Assembly (NCBI RefSeq): GCF_900074915.1
Contig: NZ_LT222316.1
Coordinates: 1-64,000, forward strand
Length of the DNA: 64,000 nt
Source: Pseudomonas cerasi
Lineage (GTDB): Bacteria; Pseudomonadota; Gammaproteobacteria; Pseudomonadales; Pseudomonadaceae
Reading direction: 5' to 3'
Shown here: piece by piece, positions 39,663-48,254 of the stretch
Layout: each line of letters opens with the position of its first letter
How positions within the stretch are numbered: the first letter of the stretch is position 1
Position numbers and translations under genes: made by a program
Notes under the pieces: generated by a model
What the model saw: the letters and a program-made list of their open reading frames with translations, nothing else
Databases searched by the model: none
Told to the model about the DNA's origin: nothing

Positions 39663-39944
39663 TTACTCCCCCTCAGTAAAACGCCGATACCACCAGGGCC
39701 GCCCCGACAAGCGCTTGCCGCGCATCAGGTAAGCCAGTCGCATCACCAGGACCTTGAACGTCCACCCAAAGAACGAGAGCAGCCGAAAGCCGCCAATAAT
39801 GGCGGTGATGACGTAGATCGTGACCATGGAGGGGAAGCGAAACCACGCCAGGTACAACAAGAACAAGGGGGCTGGTATGCCGTAGAGATTGAGAAGGCGT
39901 GAGGCGTTGCGCCAATAGCCCGGTTGCAGTTGCTGGTCAGACAT
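39663..39944 (-). CDS. traK: TraK/IcmT-like membrane protein
   Basis: 93 residues with the IcmT pattern: YWRNASRLLNLYGIPAPLFL, a Trp/Phe-flanked double hydrophobic segment and a basic C-terminus ending RPWWYRRF. TAGGAG precedes the ATG. IcmT/TraK is a conserved small component of type IVB systems. Three bases separate its stop from the primase start region. Confidence 0.8.
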   Translation of the reverse strand: MSDQQLQPGYWRNASRLLNLYGIPAPLFLLYLAWFRFPSMVTIYVITAIIGGFRLLSFFGWTFKVLVMRLAYLMRGKRLSGRPWWYRRFTEGE

Positions 39945-39972
39945 GGATAACTCCTATGCTGCGGTTGGGACG

Positions 39973-40218
39973 CTAGCCCGATTCGTGATCTCCTTTTTTC
40001 GCCGGCGCAAGTTCCGGGAACTCAACCAGCAATGCCTTGTTGCCCTGGGCAATGTGTTTCATCACCGCCAGTCTGATGTTTTCACGCACGCTCCCTGTCG
40101 ATACGAAGTACATGCCCCAGGCCTGATCGGGCGTGCAATGGCCGATCTGTTCCTCAATGTCTCGGAAGGCCTTGCATTCGTCTGGGGTTGAGCAGCACTG
40201 CTGAGCGTTTTGGCACAT
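39973..40218 (-). CDS. Small Cys-containing protein in the transfer operon, unknown
   Basis: 81 residues beginning MCQNAQQCCSTPDECKAFRD, five Cys in the first 40 positions, no membrane helix. It is preceded by GGGAAGGGAA. It lies between the PLD nuclease and traK. I cannot assign it. Confidence 0.55.
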   Translation of the reverse strand: MCQNAQQCCSTPDECKAFRDIEEQIGHCTPDQAWGMYFVSTGSVRENIRLAVMKHIAQGNKALLVEFPELAPAKKGDHESG

Positions 40219-40254
40219 GACGTTCCCTTCCCTAGTCGTTTCACCACATCCTCT

Positions 40255-40839
40255 TCAGTAAGTCGGCTGATAAGGCTGGCCCTGCACCCAGCGTGATTGC
40301 CAATGCTCCAGGTACACGCTGGCCACCGCAGGAACGTCCCACATCACCACCGCATTTTCGCTGTTGGCCTTGGCAGCCGAGGCCGAGTAGTTGAACGAGC
40401 CTGTCTCGACGTTCTGGCCATCGGTGATGATCACCTTGTCGTGCTGAATCTTGTACGCAGCGTTGGTGCGCACAGGGATTTGCGCGTTGGCCAGCAGGTT
40501 CATCGCAGCGCGACTGGCCCTGTTGTCGTTGCCATGGGCATCGACCACCACCTGTACATCGACGCCGCGCCGTTTGGCTTGCACCAACGCCTTGACTACG
40601 CTCGGAGAGGTGAAGCTGTAGGCCATCAGCCGTATCTGCTGCCGGGCTCCCTGGATCACATTGAGTACCAACTGCTCCGCGCTGCCCTCGGGTGAGAAAC
40701 CCACCTGGATTTCAGCCGCCTGAACAGTAAAGGTCAGATTGCACAGCAGCACCGAGGCCACCAGTGCTCTCACCGTCGAACTGGACCGCGCCTTGTTTGC
40801 CAGACTGGCGGGACTGAACTGCACCAAAGGCTCAATCAT
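40255..40839 (-). CDS. Phospholipase-D-superfamily nuclease (Nuc-like), exported
   Basis: 194 residues from ATG 40839. Signal peptide (ALVASVLLCNLTFTVQAAE), then one HKD motif HDKVIITD followed by TGSFNYSASAAKANSENAVV. Single-HKD enzymes such as Nuc of pKM101-like plasmids act as dimeric periplasmic nucleases. Embedded in the transfer operon and overlapping the lipoprotein gene by eight bases. Confidence 0.82.
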   Translation of the reverse strand: MIEPLVQFSPASLANKARSSSTVRALVASVLLCNLTFTVQAAEIQVGFSPEGSAEQLVLNVIQGARQQIRLMAYSFTSPSVVKALVQAKRRGVDVQVVVDAHGNDNRASRAAMNLLANAQIPVRTNAAYKIQHDKVIITDGQNVETGSFNYSASAAKANSENAVVMWDVPAVASVYLEHWQSRWVQGQPYQPTY

Positions 40840-41080
40840 GGCGTGGCCCCTTTGGCTGAGCCTGAGCATTGCGCAGGGCCTGCAGGTTGTTGCTCTCGAT
40901 CTGTAGCGAAACCTGTGTTTTCTGCAGCGCCAGGGCTTGAAGCTGGTTAGCCTGGATCTGCAATAGATTGGTATTGATCAGCAGCAACTGGTCGTTCTGC
41001 TGTTGGAGTTGGGCCGGGGTAGTACAACCTGTCAGGCAGGCAGTGACCGTAGCGGCCACGAGCAGAGCGCGAACATTCAT
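40832..41080 (-). CDS. Small lipoprotein with coiled-coil repeats
   Basis: 82 residues from ATG 41080. Lipobox LTGC within ATVTACLTGCTTPAQLQQQN. The mature part is a Gln/Leu heptad-like helix (LLINTNLLQIQANQLQALAL). Probably anchored in the outer membrane as a spacer or stabiliser. Family not recognised. Confidence 0.65.
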   Translation of the reverse strand: MNVRALLVAATVTACLTGCTTPAQLQQQNDQLLLINTNLLQIQANQLQALALQKTQVSLQIESNNLQALRNAQAQPKGPRHD

Positions 41081-41117
41081 GGTTAAGACCTTTGGTTGGA
41101 TGATTGCGGACGTTTTC

Positions 41118-41351
41118 TTAACGTGGGTCGAACAGGTCAATCTGCCTGTTCGCCGGATCTGCCTTCGGCGCGTTCAGTGGATGACCCAACTGGCGACGTA
41201 TCTCGGCCAGCCAAGCCTTGTACGGTGCGTTTTCACGCTCACCCCATGGGTAGGCAGACACCAGTGCCTTGCGCAGCACTCTCATATCAGTGCGTCCGAC
41301 CTGGCGAATCACTTGCGCAACGATGGGTGCTGCTGCATCGGCCCAGGACAT
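41118..41351 (-). CDS. Small transfer-operon protein, unknown
   Basis: 77 residues starting MSWADAAAPIVAQVIRQVGR, soluble, mixed charge, with YPWGERENAPYKAWLAEIRR. AGAGGGA precedes the ATG. It lies between traJ and the lipoprotein. Between 41352 and 41482 there is no gene I can support. Confidence 0.55.
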   Translation of the reverse strand: MSWADAAAPIVAQVIRQVGRTDMRVLRKALVSAYPWGERENAPYKAWLAEIRRQLGHPLNAPKADPANRQIDLFDPR

Positions 41352-41482
41352 GGCGTATCCCTCTTATGGCGATGGCTGATTAGAGTCCCTGATGAACAGG
41401 GTGCGCAGATCGGTCTCCTTCTCGATTGTTTCGATAGGCATATGAAGTCCTCCCCGCCGAAGCGGTATAGCCAATAAGTCAC

Positions 41483-42664
41483 TCATGACACGGCCCGCTG
41501 TTCGAGTTCTCGCAATTGAGAGGCGGTCATCGCCACCGCCAGTTCACGCCGGTCAATGCGCCCTTCCAGATGAAGACGCCAGGCCTGATCAGCGAAGCGT
41601 CGTTGCTCCAAGCGAATAATGGAGTCGATATGCCGACCCCATTCGGGGTAAGGCATGCTGGCCAGCTTGGCGCGCAGCGCATCGTCGAAGATGATGTATT
41701 CGCGTACGGCCTGGCGTTTGCCGTCGGTAGTACGCAGCAGCTTTTGCACGATGATGTATTGCAGAACGCTCAGTAGATCGTGGGCCGTAGCTTCGCGCAT
41801 CTCTGAGGGCACCATGGTCAGGCACCGTGGAATCGCCTCTCCAGGTGAGTGGATGTGCAAGGTGCTGAGATTGAAATGGCCCACCTGGCCCGCCAGAACG
41901 GCCGCCTGGAAGGTCTCCAGATCCCGCATTTCACCCACCCCGATGATCGACGGTGCCCGGCGAAGATCTGCCCGAATGCCTTCGGCATAGTTGGCAACGT
42001 CTCGACCTATCTGCAGCTGCGTCGAGGCCAATACATCCCCTGGACGCGCGAGAATGAATTCGATCGGGTCTTCGATCGTGGTCACCTTGCGGTCAGGATC
42101 GGTGTCCAGGCAAAAGCGGTAGATAGCGGCCGCCTGGGTACTTTTACCCGATCCCGTGATTCCACCAATGAGTCCTAGACCATTGGACGGCAACAACGCT
42201 TCGAACAGGTCCTCTTCCAGCCCCATCTTTGTTAGATCCGGGATATCAGATGGAATGATCCGCATCGTCAGGGCGATGGTGGCGTCCAGCCGCCCAGCAG
42301 TGGCCTGCACAAAGTTGCAGCGAAAGCGTAATCGCTCGCCACGCTCCAGGCCGTAGCGCTGGTTGATGTCGCCATCCAGCTGTATGGCCCGGTCTACAGG
42401 GCGACCACCGCGTACCGTCGGCCGGATTTCAGGGCTGAATAGATCATCGAGGAGCTTGGACCACGTATCGTCAGCCAGCACAAACCGGCTGGCCTGGCGC
42501 AAGCGACCTTGATGCCCGACCACCAGGTGGTTACCGCCCTGGATGTGAATGTCGCTGGCTGACTGCCGTGCACACCAGACGAAAAAATCGCGCAAGGTGT
42601 CTGCATTCAGCCCGTCTTCAAAAGCGTAGGGGGCAAAATCCATTGTCTGTGTCGTCTGGGTCAT
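41483..42664 (-). CDS. traJ: TraJ/DotB-like secretion ATPase
   Basis: 393 residues. PilT/VirB11-class ATPase with Walker A GGITGSGKSTQAAAIYRF near 164-181, Asp box TIEDPIEFIL, Walker B IIGVGEMRDLETFQAA and His box GHFNLSTLHIHSPGEA. DotB/TraJ drives assembly or substrate unfolding at the channel. ATGA overlap with traI. Confidence 0.93.
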   Translation of the reverse strand: MTQTTQTMDFAPYAFEDGLNADTLRDFFVWCARQSASDIHIQGGNHLVVGHQGRLRQASRFVLADDTWSKLLDDLFSPEIRPTVRGGRPVDRAIQLDGDINQRYGLERGERLRFRCNFVQATAGRLDATIALTMRIIPSDIPDLTKMGLEEDLFEALLPSNGLGLIGGITGSGKSTQAAAIYRFCLDTDPDRKVTTIEDPIEFILARPGDVLASTQLQIGRDVANYAEGIRADLRRAPSIIGVGEMRDLETFQAAVLAGQVGHFNLSTLHIHSPGEAIPRCLTMVPSEMREATAHDLLSVLQYIIVQKLLRTTDGKRQAVREYIIFDDALRAKLASMPYPEWGRHIDSIIRLEQRRFADQAWRLHLEGRIDRRELAVAMTASQLRELEQRAVS

Positions 42665-43461
42665 GGCTGCACCTTGCGTATCACCGGATGCCACTGAGTT
42701 TTGTCGGGAACAAAGCCAGCGTTCTCCTTGAGGCTTCGTACGCGATCGCCGGTGGTCAGCTTCTGCCGATCCCCCGTCACGGTCTGCTGTTGATCCGTGA
42801 CGACCGGCGCCGTGATGAACCCCTGACGCAGTAACTGCGAGTACATCAGCATGCCCCGGTAATCTCGGGTCAGGCGGTTGAAATTGGCTTCAAGGGTCTG
42901 ATCGGCACTTTGCCGCCCTTCACCCCAGCCCTGGCGGACCGCCGCTTGCCAAAGCGCCTTCTGCAAACGGTTTTCAGGTGTGACTGCCACGGTTTCATCA
43001 GGGCCCGACGATGACAGGCCCGCCATCAACCAGGTACGCCACGACGGAGGGTTACTGACGAACCGTTCGGGCACGATGATTTCGTAAACATGGCTTGCAG
43101 TGCGTATCTGCCGTGGCGTGATATGGGCCACGTCCACCGCCTCGTCGATGACTGGCGGTAGCCAGCCCTCACGGCTGATCAGGGTCCGAAAGTCATACAA
43201 GGTGTTGAGCCGTCCGATCTGCCCCTCCAATGCCTGGCGTAATTCCCACGCGCGCTCAGCCTTACCGCCGCGAAACCCTGTATTGCGTCCCGATTCCTCC
43301 AGCAGTTGTCGCCGCGATTCGGTCACGTCTGCTGACGGCGGGTCAGCGGGGGCAAGATAGCTTTCCAGTGGAGCCGGCGTATCGGAGGGTGTGGAAGGTG
43401 GCGTATGTCCACACCCTTGGAGGCCCTGCAACAGGACAAGCGTCAGAATTGATTTTTTCAC
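42661..43461 (-). CDS. traI: TraI/DotC-like outer-membrane lipoprotein
   Basis: 266 residues from GTG 43461 (GGGAGG upstream; GTGA overlap with traH). Lipobox LQGC after KKSILTLVLLQG. Conserved DotC text LYDFRTLISREGWLPPVIDE and RTWLMAGLSSSGPDE. Part of the DotC-DotD-DotH outer ring. TraI here is the IncI lipoprotein, not a relaxase. Confidence 0.9.
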   Translation of the reverse strand: MKKSILTLVLLQGLQGCGHTPPSTPSDTPAPLESYLAPADPPSADVTESRRQLLEESGRNTGFRGGKAERAWELRQALEGQIGRLNTLYDFRTLISREGWLPPVIDEAVDVAHITPRQIRTASHVYEIIVPERFVSNPPSWRTWLMAGLSSSGPDETVAVTPENRLQKALWQAAVRQGWGEGRQSADQTLEANFNRLTRDYRGMLMYSQLLRQGFITAPVVTDQQQTVTGDRQKLTTGDRVRSLKENAGFVPDKTQWHPVIRKVQP

Positions 43462-43931
43462 TGACGCCCTCCCGCCTTCCTGGCAGGCTCTGCCTGCACA
43501 AAGGCCAGGGTTAGTTGCCCTGGAAGCTGGGTCAAGGTCGCACGCCAGGCTGTTTGCATCTCGATCAGGCGCAGCAGATTCGCATAGGTGATGCCATTGA
43601 CCTTGAGGTTCACCGGCAAGGGCAGACGCACGCCGGTCCAGGCAAACGTCTGACCGCGCTGGCGGGCCAGATGGGACAGCAGCTCAATCGCGTCACCGCT
43701 CCAGTCAACCGCCACCAGGTCGCTCTGAGCACGAATAGCATCGGTCGGCAGGGTTGACCGGGTATTGATCGCACCTTCCATCCACAGCGTTTCTTGCTGT
43801 AACGCAACCCGATCAAGTACCGGCGCAGCTGTCGCAGAAGGCGTAGGAGCCGCCGGCGGCTTCTCACAAAAACTCTGGCAGCCAGACAGCAGCAATGCCG
43901 CCGCCGGCGCAGCCCAAAGGGAGTATTTCAT
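43458..43931 (-). CDS. traH: TraH/DotD-like outer-membrane lipoprotein
   Basis: 157 residues, CAGGAG upstream. Lipobox LLSGC at ~18, Pro/Ala linker, then a secretin-N1-like domain (LVAVDWSGDAIELLSHLARQ ... LPVNLKVNGITYANLLRLIE) as in DotD. Co-operates with TraI/DotC to place DotH. Start of the traH-I-J-K block conserved in IncI. Confidence 0.88.
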   Translation of the reverse strand: MKYSLWAAPAAALLLSGCQSFCEKPPAAPTPSATAAPVLDRVALQQETLWMEGAINTRSTLPTDAIRAQSDLVAVDWSGDAIELLSHLARQRGQTFAWTGVRLPLPVNLKVNGITYANLLRLIEMQTAWRATLTQLPGQLTLAFVQAEPARKAGGRQ

Positions 43932-43967
43932 CGATAGTCTCCTGACACCCCAAACCGGGCGCAGTCA

Positions 43968-44459
43968 TTAACGGATAGCGAGGTGGGCCGGTGCAGCGCC
44001 CAATGCTTTGAGGCGGTCGTAGACATTGCGCACTTGCTGCGCGTAATGCAGGCGCCGTTGCTCCTGGCGTTGCGAAGGGTCAAAGCCTGCGTTATACGAA
44101 CCTAGGCAACGCCAGGTATTGCCGCACACACGAAGATGTTGAGCCAGTACCCAAGCCCCCGCCTGAACGTTAAAGCAGGCGTTGGTGAGCAGGTCCTCCG
44201 CTCGCGTGATCAGTCCCATCCTGACCAGTCGGTTAGCGTTGCGCGTGCTGATCTGCATGACGCCGTAGTCGGTGCTGAGCACGTTTCCAGACGAATCGCG
44301 GTTAAGGTTCACAGCACCAGGCTGCAGGTTGCTTTCCGTGATGCCGATCGCTTGCAGTAGCACCGGATCAACTCCATAGCGCTGGCCAGCCTCCTGGAAG
44401 CAGAAAGCACAGGCCTGCAACGGCATCGACAACACCAAAACCAGCCATAGGCCGCGCAT
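43968..44459 (-). CDS. Lytic transglycosylase (SLT domain)
   Basis: 163 residues with signal peptide (MRGLWLVLVLSMPLQACA). SLT core: VLLQAIGITESNLQPGA with the catalytic Glu, YGVMQIST, and CLGSYNAGFD. Opens peptidoglycan for the transfer channel. Such enzymes accompany most conjugation operons. Confidence 0.88.
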   Translation of the reverse strand: MRGLWLVLVLSMPLQACAFCFQEAGQRYGVDPVLLQAIGITESNLQPGAVNLNRDSSGNVLSTDYGVMQISTRNANRLVRMGLITRAEDLLTNACFNVQAGAWVLAQHLRVCGNTWRCLGSYNAGFDPSQRQEQRRLHYAQQVRNVYDRLKALGAAPAHLAIR

Positions 44460-44461
44460 GG

Positions 44462-44731
44462 CTAACCCCCGGCAACAGGCACAGGCCTGACGGGAGCTTT
44501 GACTGCGGGAGCCTGTGCTTTAGCGGTCGGTTTGACCGGTGCTGACACGGGAGCAAAGGAAGGAACAGCGCTGGTCTGGTGCAACCGGCTCTGCGCTTGG
44601 CTGACCGAAGAAGCGCTCTGCCGGATCTGCTCATCCACCCACTGCCCCGCCGTAACCTGGGTCAGGTTGGGTGCTGTAACGCAACCAGCAAGCGATGCAA
44701 CTACCACAGTTAAAACTATGCGAGCTTGCAT
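44462..44731 (-). CDS. Small Ala/Pro-rich lipoprotein
   Basis: 89 residues; lipobox LAGC in RIVLTVVVASLAGCVTAPNL, helical middle, Ala/Pro/Lys-rich C-terminus (APVKPTAKAQAPAVKAPVRP) that could cross peptidoglycan. GGGGGAG precedes the ATG. Two bases before the transglycosylase gene. Family not recognised. Confidence 0.65.
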   Translation of the reverse strand: MQARIVLTVVVASLAGCVTAPNLTQVTAGQWVDEQIRQSASSVSQAQSRLHQTSAVPSFAPVSAPVKPTAKAQAPAVKAPVRPVPVAGG

Positions 44732-44751
44732 AAACTATCTCCCCCGCATGG

Positions 44752-44955
44752 CTATTTTTGTCTCTCGTTGATCAAGGCCATATAGGCCGCCTCCAAGTAG
44801 TTGTCTACGAGGTACTGCGCAACCTGTGAGGTAGTGATTTGTTGACCGGTTTGGTAGCTGGCATCAATGGCGGTCTTGGTTAGGGCTGCATACCGCCCGA
44901 AACCAACGTGCACATTGGATGACTTGGCGGGTGGCTGCTGCTTGGTTTCTGTCAT
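44752..44955 (-). CDS. First gene of the transfer operon, small protein, unknown
   Basis: 67 residues from ATG 44955 (TAGGAG five bases upstream), MTETKQQPPAKSSNVHVGFG..., soluble, with a possible HTH-like TGQQITTSQVAQYLVDNYLE. A longer frame to 45063 would run through two hairpins and is unlikely to be coding. It could be a regulator, or a DNA-bound accessory protein, but I cannot assign it. Confidence 0.6.
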   Translation of the reverse strand: MTETKQQPPAKSSNVHVGFGRYAALTKTAIDASYQTGQQITTSQVAQYLVDNYLEAAYMALINERQK

Positions 44956-44978
44956 AGGTACTCCTAGTAAGGCTGTTT

Positions 44979-45051
44979 GGTTTCCCGATTGGCCCTGCAA
45001 TACAAGGCCAATCGGGAAACCCTCGGCTCCGCTACTGGCGGCGAGCCGAGG
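44979..45051 (-). promoter_or_regulatory. Two strong consecutive hairpins in the transfer-operon leader
   Basis: A perfect 16-bp stem (arms GGTTTCCCGATTGGCC at 44979-44994 and its complement at 45006-45021) is followed by an 8-bp stem (45021-45028 with 45044-45051). No T-run follows in the operon direction, so they are not ordinary terminators. They lie between the regulatory region and the first gene and may act in attenuation or mRNA stability. Confidence 0.6.
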
Positions 45052-45204
45052 CTTATCTCTCACTGTTCTTTCCGACCGCGACCCCTGTCCGCCGGAAAAC
45101 TTGTTTGGGGCTTTACGCTGCGCACCCTAGGTCAGTTGCCAACCCTCTGAGCCGTTAAGGCCGACCCATCGCTGCCTTCAATTCAACTGCACGAAGCATA
45201 ATAA

Positions 45205-45220
45205 CTGTATGCATGTACAG
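45205..45220. promoter_or_regulatory. Palindrome CTGT-N8-ACAG, LexA-box-like operator
   Basis: CTGTATGCATGTACAG fits the enterobacterial LexA pattern and is a dyad in the 394-bp divergent region between the transfer operon and the xre gene. It could serve LexA or the adjacent XRE regulator. The rest of 45052-45349 is AT-rich with no gene, so promoters in both directions are likely. Confidence 0.45.
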
Positions 45221-45349
45221 CGTGTATAAAAAACCAGTAATCGATTTAAAGTAATAGCAAATCTCTCGATGAGCATAATTCAATTCCGCACAATTACAAC
45301 AGTTTTGAGTTTTTAAGCAGTTATGGTCGTTTTTTGGGAGGGAGCAACA

Positions 45350-45715
45350 ATGGACCATCGCCAATTTAATGGTGAGGGATTAGTGGACACTCTCAAAAAA
45401 ATCATTGGGACTAGAATTAAGGCTCTTCGCAAGCATCGTAGCCTCACGCAGGAGGCGCTAGCGGAAGCAATGGCTTGTGAAACCGCGACAATAGGGCGAT
45501 ACGAACGAGGAGAGTTTTCCCCAAGCGTCGAGCAGATCGCCAAAATGGCTGACGTCCTAGGGGTAAGCCCAGCGGAAATCATCCCTTCGTCTTATGAAAT
45601 TTCACGACAGGAATTGGTCGATTTAAGAGAAAAGCTTTTCACGGTCGCCCTGTGCATAGACAACCCTGAAAAGCTGAGGGTGATATTGGATCTTGCAGAA
45701 TCCAGTGATAAATGA
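45350..45715 (+). CDS. XRE-family HTH regulator, divergent from the transfer operon
   Basis: 121 residues from ATG 45350 (GGAGG eight bases upstream; an ATG at 45323 adds nine residues). Cro/C1 HTH at about 25-75: IGTRIKALRKHRSLTQEALA ... ATIGRYERGEFSPSVEQIAK. The C-terminal 45 residues may mediate dimerisation. Position suggests control of the transfer operon and of itself. Confidence 0.82.
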   Translation: MDHRQFNGEGLVDTLKKIIGTRIKALRKHRSLTQEALAEAMACETATIGRYERGEFSPSVEQIAKMADVLGVSPAEIIPSSYEISRQELVDLREKLFTVALCIDNPEKLRVILDLAESSDK

Positions 45716-45958
45716 AGGGCTTACTCGAAAGCTTTGGCATCGCGTTGTGCGGTTTGGCCACGTCAATCTTGGTAGCGCTCGCCAACGTCGTTATCGCCCG
45801 CATGACGGGTTTTGACTTCTTCTCCATATGGGGGCCTTGCACACCAGCTTCGCCGCCGCATCAGGGTACTACTTAGGCTCACTCAACTTCCACTAAAGAG
45901 CCACCGCGATCCTACTGATCCAAATGCTGATTATCGCGGTCCTGGTCAATGTTTCGCC
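45712..45958 (+). pseudogene. Broken small membrane protein
   Basis: ATG 45712 overlaps the xre stop (ATGA) and starts a hydrophobic sequence (MKGLLESFGIALCGLATSIL...FDFFSIW). After ~43 codons the frame breaks. The hydrophobic reading continues in another frame (LHTSFAAASGYYLGSLNFH, stop, ATAILLIQMLIIAVLVN). One frameshift and one stop suggest a decayed two- to three-helix protein. It runs into the 3' end of nikB. Confidence 0.4.
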
Positions 45959-47914
45959 TCAACCAACGAACGGCCTTGGAGGCTGGTAACCATCATCGGG
46001 GGCGTCATCCACCGGGTCATGCCGAGCTGGGGAATGCGTTCTCACCTCCGGTTCGTCGTAGCCGTAATACTGACGGTGATCCCTCTCGATCACGTCGTAG
46101 CGTGCCATCTGGTCTGGATCGGTTACCTGGAACGTGTACTGACCTCCACGATGGTTTACGCCACATCCCGCATCAAGCAACTGATCAACGAACTGGTTAT
46201 CACCAACGATCTTCACAGCGTCACCGCTTTTCGTGGATACCAGGTTGGCGGCCAGCCGATAGTTGTCCAACTCATCGTCGTCATTGAACCCCGGTTTTAC
46301 GTGGACGAAATCGCCACGGTCGATCACACCCGCCCTGCCATCGCGCAGATATTCGACAGTGCCGTCACGATGCAAATGTGACGTGTAAGAGCGCAGGTGA
46401 TAGACAGCAGAATCATCTGCCTGGCCGCACTGGATAAGACGATCAAACCCACCGTTCGGAGTGCGCTCCTTCCGCTTTTCTCGATACACAAATCCACGCA
46501 GTTGACTGACTGCCGCAACGTCTCCTCTGAGAGCTTGCTGCTCGACCCAGGGACGGTATGCAAGCGGACGAAGCAAGCCCTTTTCGGCAAGCGCTTGCCG
46601 CTCATCACGAAGCTCGATGCGCAACTCAGCCATGGCTTTCATCCGGTCGAACTCGGCAACTCGATACAGCAACTTGCGAAGCAAAGGATCGTGCTGAGAG
46701 CGTTTTACGTCCGCCTTCATTGCCTGGTACCGAGCAGCCACTTGCTGGTATCGATCCTTGACATGAAGATCAGGTTTTTCCCATCCCTCACGATAGCGTT
46801 TGTAGCGCATTTTTAAGTCCAGCCGAGCCTCAGCTCTCGCCTGCCGGCGATCGAAACGCACGTCTTTATCTCGGAGTTCAAATGCAGGCTGGTAAGTGGA
46901 AAAAATACCATAGCTCCATTCTTCATGTTCGAAGGTGGGAGGTCCTTCAAACGGACCTATGTGGGCTTCCAATCGAAACTTGGTCAGCGTCGGATGGACT
47001 GAAGAAGCCTTGACCACAGGACCCTCTGGTCGCAGGAAATCATAGATCACCAATCCATCGCCTTGCTCCCTTAATCCCAAGCCACGTTCATGCAAGGCCA
47101 GGTGGATTTGACGCCAGGTAATAGCTCGCGACTCGATAAGCTCAGATACTTTTTCACGCACCTCACGCACGGCGTAATGATAGAGACTCTCGGTGTTGGA
47201 ATAGACCTGCAATGGAACAGTCCCTTGCGGAGCGCTGCCATATCGGAAAGGTGCGCGGACCAATTGGTCGTTGACGCCCCACTGCCAGCTCCCATTATCC
47301 TGAATGAATCCGTATTTGCGTTCGAGAACGCGACAGCTTTTCTGCAAAATGTCAGCATCATTCCACAGGGCGGCGGCTTTGTAGGTAATGGGATTGACTC
47401 GGTTCACCGCCACATGACAGTGCGTATTGTCTGTGTCTTGGTGAATAGCGGTGACGTACTGATGCCCTTCCATGCCCAGCTGACGAATGCAGTGTTCGGC
47501 GCATTCGAATATCTGCGCATCAGTAGGCAGTTCGTTTTCGCGCCACGACAAGATGAAGTGATAGACCGGGTCTTGGCAGCGACGACTCTGGGCGGCAACC
47601 ATGTTCATTTCCGCCGCCGATGTCTCCCAGGAGAAGCAGTTTGTCTCGCAAGAAATGCCTCCACTGATCAAGCGCTGACGACCATCGGGGAACACGTCAG
47701 TGATTACGACAGCACGGTTTTCACTATCATTCCGATCCGCATAATCGACAAGCCGATCAAACATCGCCTTCTTGGTGCGCGAAGCATTCTGGCGAGGCGC
47801 AGCGCTGACTAGATCATCATCTTTGGGCTTGTCACCACGGTCGCTGATATAGCTCACCAGCCGGTTAAAGCTGGAGCCCTTATCGCCGCGTTTCGGGGGG
47901 ATGATGACGTTCAT
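45959..47914 (-). CDS. nikB: NikB-like relaxase (MOB-P, IncI type)
   Basis: 651 residues. Motif I tyrosine in NRLVSYISDRGD (Y near 17); motif III HQDTDNTHCHVAVNRV near 158-173, the metal-binding HxDxxxxHxH. A long charged C-terminal region follows. The enzyme cuts one strand at oriT, stays attached to its 5' end and is exported with it. Co-transcribed with nikA, ten bases upstream. Confidence 0.9.
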   Translation of the reverse strand: MNVIIPPKRGDKGSSFNRLVSYISDRGDKPKDDDLVSAAPRQNASRTKKAMFDRLVDYADRNDSENRAVVITDVFPDGRQRLISGGISCETNCFSWETSAAEMNMVAAQSRRCQDPVYHFILSWRENELPTDAQIFECAEHCIRQLGMEGHQYVTAIHQDTDNTHCHVAVNRVNPITYKAAALWNDADILQKSCRVLERKYGFIQDNGSWQWGVNDQLVRAPFRYGSAPQGTVPLQVYSNTESLYHYAVREVREKVSELIESRAITWRQIHLALHERGLGLREQGDGLVIYDFLRPEGPVVKASSVHPTLTKFRLEAHIGPFEGPPTFEHEEWSYGIFSTYQPAFELRDKDVRFDRRQARAEARLDLKMRYKRYREGWEKPDLHVKDRYQQVAARYQAMKADVKRSQHDPLLRKLLYRVAEFDRMKAMAELRIELRDERQALAEKGLLRPLAYRPWVEQQALRGDVAAVSQLRGFVYREKRKERTPNGGFDRLIQCGQADDSAVYHLRSYTSHLHRDGTVEYLRDGRAGVIDRGDFVHVKPGFNDDDELDNYRLAANLVSTKSGDAVKIVGDNQFVDQLLDAGCGVNHRGGQYTFQVTDPDQMARYDVIERDHRQYYGYDEPEVRTHSPARHDPVDDAPDDGYQPPRPFVG

Positions 47915-47924
47915 GGCTGATTAG

Positions 47925-48254
47925 CTACTTGATGCGAGTCTGGGACAGATCGATGGCATTGACGGCATTTCGGATGGCGACCAACACGTCAGAGAATTGC
48001 TTGCTCAGATCAGTTGTCATGCTGTCCTGCATCTGGTTGAACAGGTGCTTTTGCAAGCCACCGAGCTGTAGCAGCGCGGCCATAAGCTTCTTGTCAGTCG
48101 GTGTCTTTATTTTGCGATTCAGCGCAGCACGACGCATCAGATCTGAAACAGATATCTCGGCAGCCAGCGCTTTTTCGCGAATCAAGGCCGCATCCTCTTC
48201 AGTGCAACGAATTTCGATCCTCACCGTTGCTTGACGCGCTGTGCTTTTCGACAT
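47925..48254 (-). CDS. nikA: NikA-like relaxosome accessory protein (MobC family)
   Basis: 109 residues from ATG 48254 (a TTG at 48266 would add four). Ribbon-helix-helix N-terminus (ATVRIEIRCTEEDAALIREK; SVSDLMRRAALNRKI), then a helical tail. NikA binds the oriT inverted repeat and positions NikB. The gene starts right next to the presumed oriT. Confidence 0.85.
   Translation of the reverse strand: MSKSTARQATVRIEIRCTEEDAALIREKALAAEISVSDLMRRAALNRKIKTPTDKKLMAALLQLGGLQKHLFNQMQDSMTTDLSKQFSDVLVAIRNAVNAIDLSQTRIK

Noticed and set aside
44979..45051. The two hairpins as intrinsic terminators
   Set aside because: Neither stem is followed by a T-run in either direction.
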